From Mesorhizobium sp. ES1-1 (GTDB taxonomy: Bacteria > Pseudomonadota > Alphaproteobacteria > Rhizobiales > Rhizobiaceae): DNA of 64,000 nt. Numbering within the stretch: position 1 is the stretch's first letter; the number at the start of each line of letters is the position of its first letter. The notes under the pieces are model-generated. The model was not told the origin of the DNA. It ran no database searches and was given only the letters and a program-made list of their open reading frames with translations. Shown here piece after piece: positions 1 through 8,528 of this stretch. Position numbers and translations under genes: made by a program. The DNA is taken from contig NZ_JAIUGX010000016.1 in assembly GCF_020164785.1 (NCBI RefSeq), positions 22,403-86,402 on the forward strand. The letters run 5' to 3'.

Positions 1-52
1 CGGTGGCGATGGCGGCGACCGCGATCTTACGAAATCCCGACGAAATGTTCAT
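1..52 (-). CDS. N-terminus of an exported protein (cut by window edge)
   Basis: Only the first 17 codons are present, read leftwards from an ATG at 52. An AGGAG ribosome-binding site lies at about 62-66. The visible peptide, MNISSGFRKIAVAAIAT, has a short basic stretch followed by a small hydrophobic run, which looks like the start of a signal peptide. The rest of the gene lies outside the window, so no function can be assigned. Confidence 0.5.
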   Translation of the reverse strand, partial: MNISSGFRKIAVAAIAT

Positions 53-275
53 GATGATAGCTCCTGGTATCGCCTCTTACCCGGCCGGGCTCGTCAGCGT
101 CTTACGAAAGTCAAACGCAACAGTCTCGACCGTCAATGGTTCCAGCCTGGCGTGGTCACTCCGGCGTGACCAAAGGCGGCCGACTGTCCTGTTGCCGCCC
201 GCTGATCGTCGAGTGCCGTGCTTGTGGGCAGGCGAGTTCCGTGTAGTGTCGCATCGTGTTGGGAAAGGCTTCGGC

Positions 276-629
276 ATGAGAATCGCACTATCCGCCGCAG
301 TGGCGGCGACATTGGCCGGATGCGCGACATCGCCGGTCGACTATGGGACGTCGCTTTCGCAGCAAGACCCGAAATTTGCATCGCCCGAATGCCAGCACGC
401 GCGGACCGCGGCTGCCGACTATGCCGCCCGCGAGAAGACGCATCCAGGCTGGGCCTTCGTCGCGCTCGGCCCATACGGGATGGGCATCCTGGCGGCGACC
501 AAGGAGGCCGAACAGAAGCAACGCAGACTGTTCGCCCGCGACGTCCATCTGCAATGCTCCAGCCTGCCGCTGCCGAAGCAATTGCAGGGCGATTTGAACC
601 CGGCGGGCGCGCAGACGAAATACCCGTAG
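276..629 (+). CDS. small putative lipoprotein
   Basis: A 117-residue protein of unknown function. The start at 276 is preferred over the longer open frame because it follows a GGGAAAGG ribosome-binding site and begins a lipoprotein signal (MRIALSAAVAATLAGC). The lipobox is LAGC, with Cys16 as the expected lipidated residue. The mature part is hydrophilic with three further Cys (42, 97 region) and a Gly/Ala-rich hydrophobic stretch near residues 62-75 that could touch the membrane. It is probably anchored in the inner or outer membrane facing the periplasm. It stands alone: the gene on its left runs the other way and the next gene begins about 125 bp later. Confidence 0.7.
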   Translation: MRIALSAAVAATLAGCATSPVDYGTSLSQQDPKFASPECQHARTAAADYAAREKTHPGWAFVALGPYGMGILAATKEAEQKQRRLFARDVHLQCSSLPLPKQLQGDLNPAGAQTKYP

Positions 630-755
630 CCGACGCGGAGCAAACCCTCGGCCCGCTGGCCGCCCCAAGCCATTGCCAGGATCATGGGTGGCCTCGCGAC
701 ATCATTCTGCCAAGAATTCCCAGGAAGCGTTCATACCTCGGTCGGGGGATGTGTC

Positions 756-1736
756 TTGCGAAAAACGATAGCGGTCACGGCTGCGCTGGCGGCGCTTGTC
801 GTGTTGTCGGCCTCATGGTTCGTTTGGGAGAGAAACGGCGCCTATGGGTTGAACGTCCTTCTGCGGCGCGGCGGAAGTTACTGGATCACGGTCGACCGCG
901 ACGATGCGCGCCTCTCGCCGGCGATGCGGCTCGCCCTGCAGCCCTCCATCCCCGAGGCGACCGCCGGGGCGAGTTCGTGGAGCGAAGTGGAGCCGGGATT
1001 CGAAGCGGCCGAGATACCGGTAATCGCCGATGCGCGGGAAGTCGACCGCCTCTATCTCTACCGGTTCGATCCGGCGAAATTCCGCTTCGTCGCCCGTAAC
1101 GAGCCCGATGGAGGCAAGGACATCGACCAGTGGGAGCGCGCGCTTCGCCCTGATGACAAGGGAGGCACGGTGCTGATCGTCAATGGCAGCTATTTCGGCC
1201 TCAAGGGTGAGGCGGACACGCCTTTGGTGAGCAATGGGACCCGGCTTGGACCTCGTGACTATGACGCGAAGGCGGGGGCCTGGGCCGCCGATGCGTCCGG
1301 CACCCACGTCGTCGATCTGAGCAATCGCGACTGGCGTCCGTTGCTGGAGCACGCGGACAACGCCATGGTTTCCTATCCGCTACTCGTCGGCGAGGATGGC
1401 CGCAACGCTGTCAGGGCCAAAAGCAAGTGGTTGGCCAATCGCACATTCATCGCAGAGGACCGGCAGGGTCGCATCCTTGTCGGTTCGACCAGGGATGCGT
1501 TCTTCTCGCTGGACAGGCTGGCCGATTTCCTGCTCGCGTCGAAGCTCGACCTCAAGACGGCGTTGAACCTCGATGGCGGGCCGATTGCCTGTCTCAGCGT
1601 GCGAGCGGGCAGCTATAGGCTGAAGCACTATGCGCGCTGGGAAGCGCAAGTCACGGATGACAAGGTGTCTCTGCTGCAGGCACCGCTGGACGTGCCTTGG
1701 GGAATGCCTGTCGTGCTCACCGTGGAACGGAGATAG
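756..1736 (+). CDS. phosphodiester glycosidase family (NAGPA/DUF2233-like) exported protein
   Basis: A 326-residue protein if the TTG at 756 is used. That start follows a GGGGGA ribosome-binding site and gives a clean N-terminal anchor (Arg-Lys, then a hydrophobic segment to about residue 20). Motifs such as IVNGSYF in the middle and ALNLDGGPIACLSV near the end match the phosphodiester glycosidase fold, whose Asn-Leu-Asp-Gly-Gly stretch forms part of the active site. The family removes sugar caps from phosphodiesters or acts on cell-envelope exopolysaccharides. The substrate here is unknown. Alternative in-frame starts lie up to 72 bp upstream but would bury the signal anchor. Assignment to the fold is fairly firm; the role is inferred. 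Confidence 0.7.
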   Translation: MRKTIAVTAALAALVVLSASWFVWERNGAYGLNVLLRRGGSYWITVDRDDARLSPAMRLALQPSIPEATAGASSWSEVEPGFEAAEIPVIADAREVDRLYLYRFDPAKFRFVARNEPDGGKDIDQWERALRPDDKGGTVLIVNGSYFGLKGEADTPLVSNGTRLGPRDYDAKAGAWAADASGTHVVDLSNRDWRPLLEHADNAMVSYPLLVGEDGRNAVRAKSKWLANRTFIAEDRQGRILVGSTRDAFFSLDRLADFLLASKLDLKTALNLDGGPIACLSVRAGSYRLKHYARWEAQVTDDKVSLLQAPLDVPWGMPVVLTVERR

Positions 1737-1788
1737 CGTCCGCACGAATTGAGCACTGATCGGGCATCAAGACGCGAAGCAGCTCCAT

Positions 1789-2505
1789 CTAGCGCAGCAG
1801 CCCATCCGCCTCGAAATTGTCCCAGCCCTCGAGCTTTGGCGGCAGGCCGTCATCCTTTGCCGATTTTCGGGCCGTGCCGGCCTTGCGCTCGCGCTTGCCT
1901 GCCCGCGTCAGCGCCGCCTTGCCGGCGCCGCGCCGCCTGTTCTCGGTGACCTCCAGCGCATCCGCCTCCCGCCAGCTTGTCGCCAGGTCGCGGTCGAGAA
2001 TGTCCTCGACATGGCGCGGATCGAAGACGTGGAAGGTGACGGATTTGGATCGCCCGCGCATCTTGACGGTGCGCGTGCCGATGCTTTTGAGGCGACCATC
2101 GCGCAGCCATTTGTGGCGCTCGCGGGCGGAGATGGTGAGGATGTCCTCCGCCTCACGGGGCAGGATGGCTAGGGTTTCGACACCCTGCAAAATGCGCGAG
2201 ATCGTTGCCGAGGCGGCCTCGAACGCGTCCGCGTCGGTCTTCAGCATACGCAGCACGACCCGGCCCGTCTCTGCCTTGGCGAATTTCCTGACCGCCCAGG
2301 GCAGGCGGGCCCGGAGCTCGCGCTCGATCCCCTTCAGGCGCACGGCGGAACCGAGCGTCGCCGATGGCGGCAGCGGCCATTCGGCAACCAGTGTCGTGGC
2401 GCTGCTTTCGCCACTCCCGGTTGCGGGAGCAGGGGCGGGAGCGATTTTCGCGGCCAGCCCGCCCACAAGCTTTCGGAGGGAACCGCGCTTCTTCTTGTCC
2501 GCCAT
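1789..2505 (-). CDS. conserved hypothetical protein, Lys/Arg-rich
   Basis: A 238-residue cytoplasmic protein. The start (MADKKKRGSLRKLVGG) is set by an AAAAGGAA ribosome-binding site directly upstream. The first 40 residues are basic and Pro/Ala-rich. The central part (about 60-170) is mixed helical, and the segment around LPREAEDILTISARERHKWLRDGRLKS looks like a small helix-turn-helix or MerR-like reader followed by a strand-rich VTFHVFDPRHVEDI stretch. The C-terminus is strongly basic. A nucleic-acid-binding role is possible but not shown. I do not recognise a named family. Confidence 0.6.
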   Translation of the reverse strand: MADKKKRGSLRKLVGGLAAKIAPAPAPATGSGESSATTLVAEWPLPPSATLGSAVRLKGIERELRARLPWAVRKFAKAETGRVVLRMLKTDADAFEAASATISRILQGVETLAILPREAEDILTISARERHKWLRDGRLKSIGTRTVKMRGRSKSVTFHVFDPRHVEDILDRDLATSWREADALEVTENRRRGAGKAALTRAGKRERKAGTARKSAKDDGLPPKLEGWDNFEADGLLR

Positions 2506-2530
2506 GTTCCTTTTCTCGCCGCGCGCCTGA

Positions 2531-2767
2531 ACAGAGAACCGCGAGCGGGCTCCAACAGTTCCCTGGCATGCGCGGCACGATGGTGAGCTCTTCACCGCCT
2601 ACGGCCCGACCGATCAGCAGAGCGAGGATCGGGCGATCCGCACGAAGGCCTTGGCCGGCAAGCATGTCGGCGTCATCGCCTGGAGCAGGGATGCTGACCC
2701 GGCGCTAGGCGATTATGGCCCGCCCGCGACCCTGTTCCAGAGCGGCGAGGTGCCCGATATGGAATAA
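2531..2767 (+). pseudogene. orphan C-terminal gene fragment
   Basis: A reading frame without any start codon opens after a stop at 2528 and ends at TAA 2765-2767. From about 2579 it has clear protein character (DGELFTAYGPTDQQSED ... VGVIAWSRDADPALGDYG ... FQSGEVPDME), with coding-like codon use. No ATG, GTG or TTG with a ribosome-binding site exists upstream before the stop, and the neighbouring gene on the left runs the opposite way. It therefore looks like the tail of a gene whose front was lost in a rearrangement. The family was not identified. Confidence 0.4.
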
Positions 2768-2914
2768 GCGCGCCCAGGCAAATCTTGCCAACGAACTGCT
2801 TGAAAGATTCTGGTCCCTTTCTGAACGCTTGGCGTTGAAGTCTCATGTGCTTAGCTCGAATGTCCCCAATGTGGCGAAGCGAATGTTCCTCGGGCTCTCT
2901 ACGCCGCCCCGCTG

Positions 2915-3724
2915 CTAGATCAGTGGGAGCGTGTTGATAAAATCGTGCTGCGGGACGCATTCATTTCTTGGATCGTCTTCGAAATTCTTAGGAGGAAGCA
3001 GTTCAAAGCGAAGCTTCTTCGCGCTCCAATTGTAAACGGTTTTTTCTACATCGTTTTGAACGATTAGGACGCCGTGAAAGAACCACCAAAATGAATCTCT
3101 ATAACCTGTCCTAGTCGTGTAAAAGGATAGGCCGCGCAAGTTCGCCAGACTGGAAACAGGTTTACGATCCCCGTGCAACGCAATGCAGTATGGCCTAGCG
3201 CTACTCATTGCTCGCGCCGATGCGACAAGCATGCCACCTGCGGCCAGCGACCAAGTTGCAGCGATTGCCGGTATGATCATCAAGGCAATTGTGGACAGCC
3301 CCATGGGAGAATGAATATCGCCACGGCACAGAACAAGGAAAGATGCTAATACTGCTATGGTAAGGGTTGCACCGTGCATAAATACAACGTGTCCGCCTGC
3401 TCCAGAAAGGCCGGCTGCGACCAGGGTCAATAGCAGACCTACTACAAACGTTATATAAGCAAATAGCAGTGCGCTAGTTTTCGTCAGCCGCAGTGGTGTG
3501 AGACGAACCATTGACGCTACTATAGGAAATATAGGCGCGAGTTTGACGCACCATATCAGAATTGAAACTCTAGGCACACCCCCATCTACTGGGGGCCAAC
3601 GCTTAAACCAGGTAATATCGACGTAGCCGAGAGCAATCAGCACCGAGAGAGCCGCGAGGATTGACCAGTGCAAAATGTTTTTTGATGGTGGGACGCGATC
3701 AATAGACATGCCCATACCTGACAT
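2915..3724 (-). CDS. multi-pass membrane protein of unknown function, AT-richer than neighbours
   Basis: A 269-residue protein with about five hydrophobic segments (roughly residues 17-34, 57-75, 85-108, 116-134 and 143-168), followed by a soluble C-terminal region of about 100 residues. The C-terminal part contains a basic/aromatic stretch (YTTRTGYRDSFWWFFHG). Codon use is visibly less GC-biased than in the flanking genes, which suggests acquisition by transfer. It lies between two gene remnants (2531-2767 and 3815-4014), so this is a rearranged segment. No family is recognised. Start choice is uncertain because Met1, Met4 and Met6 are all possible. Confidence 0.6.
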   Translation of the reverse strand: MSGMGMSIDRVPPSKNILHWSILAALSVLIALGYVDITWFKRWPPVDGGVPRVSILIWCVKLAPIFPIVASMVRLTPLRLTKTSALLFAYITFVVGLLLTLVAAGLSGAGGHVVFMHGATLTIAVLASFLVLCRGDIHSPMGLSTIALMIIPAIAATWSLAAGGMLVASARAMSSARPYCIALHGDRKPVSSLANLRGLSFYTTRTGYRDSFWWFFHGVLIVQNDVEKTVYNWSAKKLRFELLPPKNFEDDPRNECVPQHDFINTLPLI

Positions 3725-3814
3725 CCTGTTATTGTATGCGCAACGGTTGCTACGCCTACGACGTCAACTTTCTGCAGCGAAACCGTAGCGCAGCTTGTCC
3801 TCGCTTGGCTTTCC

Positions 3815-4014
3815 TTAGGCGCCCTCCGAGCGCAGCATTTCAACCGACAACGAGCCGGCCGGGAGCGGCCGCAGCAGCTCGGCCTCTGACTTCGTCAGGT
3901 TGAGCCAGGCGGCCCAATTCTCTGGCTGAAGAACCACGATGTGCCGGATGTGGACGGCGCGACATCCGGTCCTGGCTCAGTCGTCAGCATCGTGAAGGTC
4001 GGCAGCTTGTTGCC
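3815..4014 (-). pseudogene. C-terminal fragment of an SRAP (YedK-like) protein, frameshifted
   Basis: On the minus strand one frame reads NKLPTFTMLTTEPGPDVAP. After a frameshift at about 3955 the next reads HIRHIVVLQPENWAAWLNLT and continues to LLRPLPAGSL and a TAA at 3815-3817. Together these match the C-terminal third of SOS-response-associated peptidases (SRAP/YedK), which crosslink to abasic sites in single-stranded DNA. The N-terminal catalytic Cys2 region is absent, so the gene is dead. The upstream end of the homology is approximate. Confidence 0.7.
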
Positions 4015-4068
4015 CGCGCTCCCTCTTTCGCCAAATTCTGCGATATCGCGGCCAAGATCGCGCCCCGG

Positions 4069-6702
4069 CTACCCCGCGGCCAGCCATTTGCGCGACCGCG
4101 CGAAGGTCTTGAAGGCGCTGGCCTCCATGGGACGCCCGAAGAAATAGCCCTGCAGGATGTCGCAGCCAAGCTCCTTCAGGATACGCGCATGCTCCATCGT
4201 CTCGACGCCCTCGGCGATGACTTCGATGCCGAGCGATTTGCCGATCTCGATGATCGACAACACCAGATGGCGCTGCGCGCTCGAACCGGTGATGGGTATC
4301 ACCAGTTGGCGGTCGATCTTCAGGCGGCGCGGCTGCAGCTTGAGCAAGGAGACGATCGAGGCATGGCCGGTGCCGAAATCGTCGATCTCGATGTCGATGC
4401 CGAGCTCCTTGATATGCTCGATGTTCCAGGTGACCAGCTCGTCGTTCTCGTCGAGGAAGATGGACTCGACCAGCTCGAACGACACGGTTCCCTGCTTGAT
4501 GTCGAGCTTGCGCAGCCCTTCGATCAGGCTCTTGTCCTCCAGCCGCCTGGCCGAGACATTGACCGAAACGCGCGGGATCTTGAGATGGGCCTGGTTCCAG
4601 CGGCCGAAATTCTCCAGCGCCTGCTCGAGGATGGTGCGGTCGATCAGCGAGACGACGTTGAGCTCCTCGGCCACTTTGAGGAAGGCGTCGGGGGCAAGGA
4701 CCCCGCGTCGCGGGTGGTTCCACCGCGACAGCGCCTCGACGCCGACGATCTCGAGCGTCCTGGCATCGAATTGCGGCTGGTAATAAGCGACGAATTCGTT
4801 GCGCTCCAGTCCGCCCAGGATCTCGTCGGCGACCTGCTTGGTGCGCACGATCTCGTTCTGCAGCTCTTCGTTGAAGAACTCGTAGCGGTTGCGGCCGCGG
4901 CCCTTCGCCCGGTAGAGGGCGAGATCGGCGTTGACGAGCAGCTGCTTGGTCTCGACGCCGCTGTTGGCGGCGATGCCGATGCTCACGCCGAAGCGGCAGG
5001 GATGGCCGCGATAGTCGAGGGGTTGGCGCATCTGTTCGATGATGCGGTCGGCGAGTGCCGCGAGCTCGTCGTCGTCAAGCCCATGGCTCATCACGACGAA
5101 TTCGTCGCCGCCGATGCGCGCGACGAAATCGCCAGGGCCGGCATTGGCCTTGATGACCTCGGAGGCATGCACAAGCATGGCGTCGCCGGCGGCATGGCCG
5201 AGCGTGTCGTTGATCTGCTTGAAGCGGTCCAGGTCCAGGTGCAGCAGCGCGGTGGGCTGGTTCGGCCCGGTGTTTTCGGCGAGCAGTTCATCGAGATAGC
5301 GCCGGTTGGGCAGGCCGGTCAAGGAATCGTGCAGCGCTGCATACTCGATTTGCGCCTTGGCGACGTTCAGCTCGGCATTCTTCGATTCGGTCAATTGCCG
5401 CTCGCGCCTGAGGGTCTCGTTGAGGAGCACGTCGCTGGTCACGTCCCACTCGGCGCCGATCAGCTTCGGCGCGCCGTCGATATCCTGGAAGAAGCTGGCG
5501 CGCGCACGCACGTGGCGGACGGCGCCATCGGGACCGAGGAGGCGGTATTGCGAGGAATAGAGGCTCTTGTTGCCGGCGGCCCGATCGAAATCCCGCTGCG
5601 CCCGCGCCCTGTCCTCGGGATGGATTGCCCGCACCCAGTCATCATAGCCGCGCGGCTGGCCGTCGGCGGGTTTGCCGTAGATCTCGTTGACGCGGTCGTC
5701 CCATACCATTCGATCGGTGGCGAGGTCGTGCTCCCAGACGCCGATGCCGGAGGCTTCCAGCGCCAGCTCCAGGCGCCCGGAGAGGCGCCTCAGTTCGGCA
5801 TAGTTCTTCTGCCTTTCTCCGAACAGGCGCCCGGCGACCATGATCGGCAGCACGACCAGGGCTCCGGCGAGCAACATCAGCGCCCGCAAGGTCCATTCGT
5901 TCTTCGGAGCCGCCGGCCAGCCGCCCTTGGGGATCGCCGAGATCTGCCAGGAGCCCGACGGCAGCTGCACATTGGCGGTAACCGGATGTCCGTCGATGAC
6001 ATTCTGGCCGCCGAAGAAGCGTTCGCCGCCACCGCCCAGCGCATCCTTGCCGGTCAGCGCGACGTCGATGTTGAGCTCGGGATCGGTCAGCCCGCTGGCG
6101 GCGTAGAGCCGGTCGACATCGACCACCGCCGAGACGATGCCCCAGAAGCGGTCGCCGCCGCCCGCTTTCGGCACAAAGACCGGGATGCGGCCGATGAAGC
6201 CGAGCCCGCCCTGGGCAAGCTCGACCGGACCCGCGAAGACCAGCACGCGCTGGTCTCGCGCCTGTATCGCCGCCCTGCGCTGCGTCTCGTTCTTGCGATA
6301 GTCGACCCCGAGGGCCTTCTCGTTCCCGTTCATCGGGTAAATCAGCGAGATGATGAGGTCGGGCGCGCCGGCAATGTCGCGCAATTGCGATTTCTGCTGG
6401 AACAAGTTGGCCGCGAGCGCGGCAAATCTTTCCTGACCCATGTCAGGCTCTGTGATGATGGTCGCCACCAGGCCCTGAACCAGACGCAGATTGCCCGCTA
6501 TGTTGCCTTCGAGCTTGGCGCGGACGATGTTGACCTTGGCCAGCACATCGGCCCGCTCCAACTGGTCGGAGACGATCCGGTTCTGCCTGTCGGCAAGCAA
6601 GGCGCAGGCCAAAAGGACGACAAAAGCTATGGCCGCCGGCAAGTTGGCGGAAGAGAAAACGGCCTGTCTTACGCGACCTATGCTGAAACGCGTTGTGGCC
6701 AA
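4069..6702 (-). CDS. membrane c-di-GMP regulator: CHASE-like sensor, PAS, GGDEF and EAL domains
   Basis: An 877-residue protein. Transmembrane segments at about 21-37 and 273-291 enclose a periplasmic sensor of CHASE type (about 45-265). A PAS domain (about 310-430) follows, then a GGDEF diguanylate cyclase (about 455-615) and an EAL phosphodiesterase (about 625-877). The cyclase signature is intact (RIGGDEF, 529-535). The EAL signature (656-658), DDFGTG (774-779) and EGVET (831-835) are also intact, so both making and breaking c-di-GMP are plausible. The inhibitory RxxD site expected five residues before GGDEF is replaced by GPGD, so product inhibition is probably lost. It is monocistronic, between an SRAP remnant and a LysR gene on the same strand. 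Confidence 0.93.
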   Translation of the reverse strand: MATTRFSIGRVRQAVFSSANLPAAIAFVVLLACALLADRQNRIVSDQLERADVLAKVNIVRAKLEGNIAGNLRLVQGLVATIITEPDMGQERFAALAANLFQQKSQLRDIAGAPDLIISLIYPMNGNEKALGVDYRKNETQRRAAIQARDQRVLVFAGPVELAQGGLGFIGRIPVFVPKAGGGDRFWGIVSAVVDVDRLYAASGLTDPELNIDVALTGKDALGGGGERFFGGQNVIDGHPVTANVQLPSGSWQISAIPKGGWPAAPKNEWTLRALMLLAGALVVLPIMVAGRLFGERQKNYAELRRLSGRLELALEASGIGVWEHDLATDRMVWDDRVNEIYGKPADGQPRGYDDWVRAIHPEDRARAQRDFDRAAGNKSLYSSQYRLLGPDGAVRHVRARASFFQDIDGAPKLIGAEWDVTSDVLLNETLRRERQLTESKNAELNVAKAQIEYAALHDSLTGLPNRRYLDELLAENTGPNQPTALLHLDLDRFKQINDTLGHAAGDAMLVHASEVIKANAGPGDFVARIGGDEFVVMSHGLDDDELAALADRIIEQMRQPLDYRGHPCRFGVSIGIAANSGVETKQLLVNADLALYRAKGRGRNRYEFFNEELQNEIVRTKQVADEILGGLERNEFVAYYQPQFDARTLEIVGVEALSRWNHPRRGVLAPDAFLKVAEELNVVSLIDRTILEQALENFGRWNQAHLKIPRVSVNVSARRLEDKSLIEGLRKLDIKQGTVSFELVESIFLDENDELVTWNIEHIKELGIDIEIDDFGTGHASIVSLLKLQPRRLKIDRQLVIPITGSSAQRHLVLSIIEIGKSLGIEVIAEGVETMEHARILKELGCDILQGYFFGRPMEASAFKTFARSRKWLAAG

Positions 6703-6782
6703 TTTGACCCGAATACCTTTCTGGACAACAGCCTGTCTGTCGACACTAGTACCAAACGTTTAAATTTGCCCTTCCAATATGG

Positions 6783-7676
6783 CTAGAGCTGCGCCTGCGC
6801 GAAGATGCGCGTCGCCCAGTCGAGGAAGACGCGCAAGCGGGGCGAGAGCTGGCGGTTCTGCGGGTAGAGCGCCGACAGCGGCGTCGGCGAGGGCGGGTAG
6901 CCGGCGAGCACTTCGACCAGCGTGCCGTCGGCAAGGTCTTTCTCGAAGCGGTAGCGCGGCGCCTGGATGAGGCCAAGGCCAAGCCGCGCCAGATCGGCCG
7001 CTGTATCGGAATTGTTGGCGGCGACGCGGCCGGGTAGCCGGACCTGGCGGATCCTGCCCTCGACGGTGAATTCGAATGGCAAGGTCTCGCCGGAGCGTGA
7101 CGAGACGAACCCAACCGCCTGGTGACCTTCGAGCGCGTCGGGAGAGGCGGGCACGCCGTGGCGTTCGAGATAGGCGGGGCTGGCGCAGGTCATCTCGCGG
7201 ATCATGGCGAGCCGCCGCATGATCATGCCGCTATCGGCCGGTTCGCCGACACGGATCACGCAGTCGACGCCTTCGCGCACGAGATCCACCAGGCGGTCGC
7301 CCTGGCCGATCTGCAGATCGATGCGGGGGTAGCGAGCCAGGAACTCCGGCAGGCGCGGCAACAGGAAGGTGCGGGTGAGCAGTGTGGAGGCGTCGATGCG
7401 CAGCAGGCCGAAGGGCTCGGCATCGCGGAAGGCAGCCTCGGCATCCTCGATCTCGGCCAGGATCGACAGGCAGCGCCGATAATAGGCCTCGCCGTCCTGC
7501 GTGGGGTTTACCTGGCGCGTGGTGCGCTCCAGCAGCCGCGCGCCGAGGAATTCCTCGAGCCTCCGGATGGCCTCCGTCGCGGTGGAACGCGGCAGGCCGA
7601 GATCGGCGGCGGCCGCAGTGAAACTGCGCCGCTCCAGCACGCGAACGAAAAGCCGCATCGTATCCAGGCGATCCAT
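6783..7676 (-). CDS. LysR-family transcriptional regulator
   Basis: A 297-residue LysR protein starting at MDRLDTMRLF. An alternative start lies 15 bp upstream at 7691. The N-terminal winged helix (residues 1-60) carries FTAAAADLGLPRSTATEAIRRLE and LLERTTRQV. The rest is the periplasmic-binding-like effector domain. It is divergent from the SDR gene at 7778, the usual arrangement for LysR control of the neighbouring oxidoreductase operon. The ligand is unknown. A repeated 8-mer in the 100-bp gap may be the operator and is listed separately. Confidence 0.93.
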   Translation of the reverse strand: MDRLDTMRLFVRVLERRSFTAAAADLGLPRSTATEAIRRLEEFLGARLLERTTRQVNPTQDGEAYYRRCLSILAEIEDAEAAFRDAEPFGLLRIDASTLLTRTFLLPRLPEFLARYPRIDLQIGQGDRLVDLVREGVDCVIRVGEPADSGMIMRRLAMIREMTCASPAYLERHGVPASPDALEGHQAVGFVSSRSGETLPFEFTVEGRIRQVRLPGRVAANNSDTAADLARLGLGLIQAPRYRFEKDLADGTLVEVLAGYPPSPTPLSALYPQNRQLSPRLRVFLDWATRIFAQAQL

Positions 7677-7689
7677 GGCTATTGTTCGC

Positions 7690-7729
7690 ATTATCCGAAT
7701 AGTGATGTCAACGAACGCCCGATTATCCG
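7690..7729. promoter_or_regulatory. candidate LysR operator: repeated ATTATCCG
   Basis: The gap between the divergent LysR and SDR genes holds two direct copies of ATTATCCG, at 7690-7697 and 7722-7729. They are 32 bp apart, about three helical turns, and both are followed by A-rich bases. This is the only AT-rich repeat in the gap. Binding by the adjacent LysR protein is inferred from position only. Confidence 0.4.
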
Positions 7730-7777
7730 GAAAATAACTCGGCCTATATCCGTCTCACCAAACACGGAGAGACTTCC

Positions 7778-8518
7778 ATGATCACTCAGCATCCAAGAAC
7801 GGCAATCGTGACCGGCGCCTCCAAGGGCATCGGGGCCGCGATCGCGCGGCGGCTCGCCGGCGACGGCGTCGCCATCATCATCAATTATGCGCGGGGCCGG
7901 GCCGAGGCCGAAGAGGTTGCAAGGGCAATCGAGGCGGACGGCGGCAAGGCGATCGCCGTGCAGGCCGATATCGCCGATCCCAAAGGCATTGCAGCATTGT
8001 TCGATGCCGGCGAGACGGCGTTCGGCGGCATCGACATACTGGTCAACAATGCCGGCATCATGAAGCTGTCGCCGATCGCCCAGACCGATGACGCCTCGTT
8101 CGATACGCAGGTCGCTACCAATCTCGGCGGCGTGTTCCGCGGCATGCGGGAAGGCGCGCGACGGCTTCGCGACGGCGGCCGCATCGTCAATTTCTCCTCG
8201 AGCGTCGTCGGCCTCTACCAGCCGGGCTACGGCGTCTATGCCGCCACCAAGGCAGCCGTCGAGGCGATGACGCATATTCTGGCCAAGGAGCTTGGCCAGC
8301 GCCGCATCACCGTCAACGCGGTGGCGCCCGGCCCGGTCGAGACCGCGCTGTTCATGGACGGCAAGAGCGAGGCGCAGATCGAGGCCATCGGGAAGATGAT
8401 CCCGCTCGGCCGGCTCGGGCAGCCCGCCGACATTGCCGGCATCGTCTCCTTCCTCGCCGGGCCGGACAGCTTCTGGGTCAACGGCCAGGTCATCCGCGCC
8501 AATGGCGGCGTCGTGTGA
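7778..8518 (+). CDS. short-chain dehydrogenase/reductase (SDR)
   Basis: A 246-residue classical SDR that reduces a carbonyl or oxidises an alcohol with NAD(P)H. TGASKGIG (12-19) is the dinucleotide-binding glycine motif and NNAG (90-93) stabilises the fold. A Ser near 141, Tyr154 and Lys158 (YAATK) form the catalytic set. A basic Arg cluster near residues 39-41 hints at NADP(H). The start follows a GGAGAG site. It is the first gene of a three-gene run (SDR, SDR, tautomerase) that is divergent from, and probably controlled by, the LysR gene. The substrate is not predictable. Confidence 0.93.
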   Translation: MITQHPRTAIVTGASKGIGAAIARRLAGDGVAIIINYARGRAEAEEVARAIEADGGKAIAVQADIADPKGIAALFDAGETAFGGIDILVNNAGIMKLSPIAQTDDASFDTQVATNLGGVFRGMREGARRLRDGGRIVNFSSSVVGLYQPGYGVYAATKAAVEAMTHILAKELGQRRITVNAVAPGPVETALFMDGKSEAQIEAIGKMIPLGRLGQPADIAGIVSFLAGPDSFWVNGQVIRANGGVV

Positions 8519-8528
8519 GGAGGTCACC

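Noticed and set aside
3..275. Upstream extension of the lipoprotein frame
   Set aside because: It would bury the lipoprotein signal peptide and overlaps the divergent gene start at 52.
4189..6786. 865-codon open frame on the plus strand opposite the GGDEF-EAL gene
   Set aside because: It mirrors a well-supported gene, has Asp/Leu/Val-rich composition typical of antisense frames in GC-rich DNA and matches no family.
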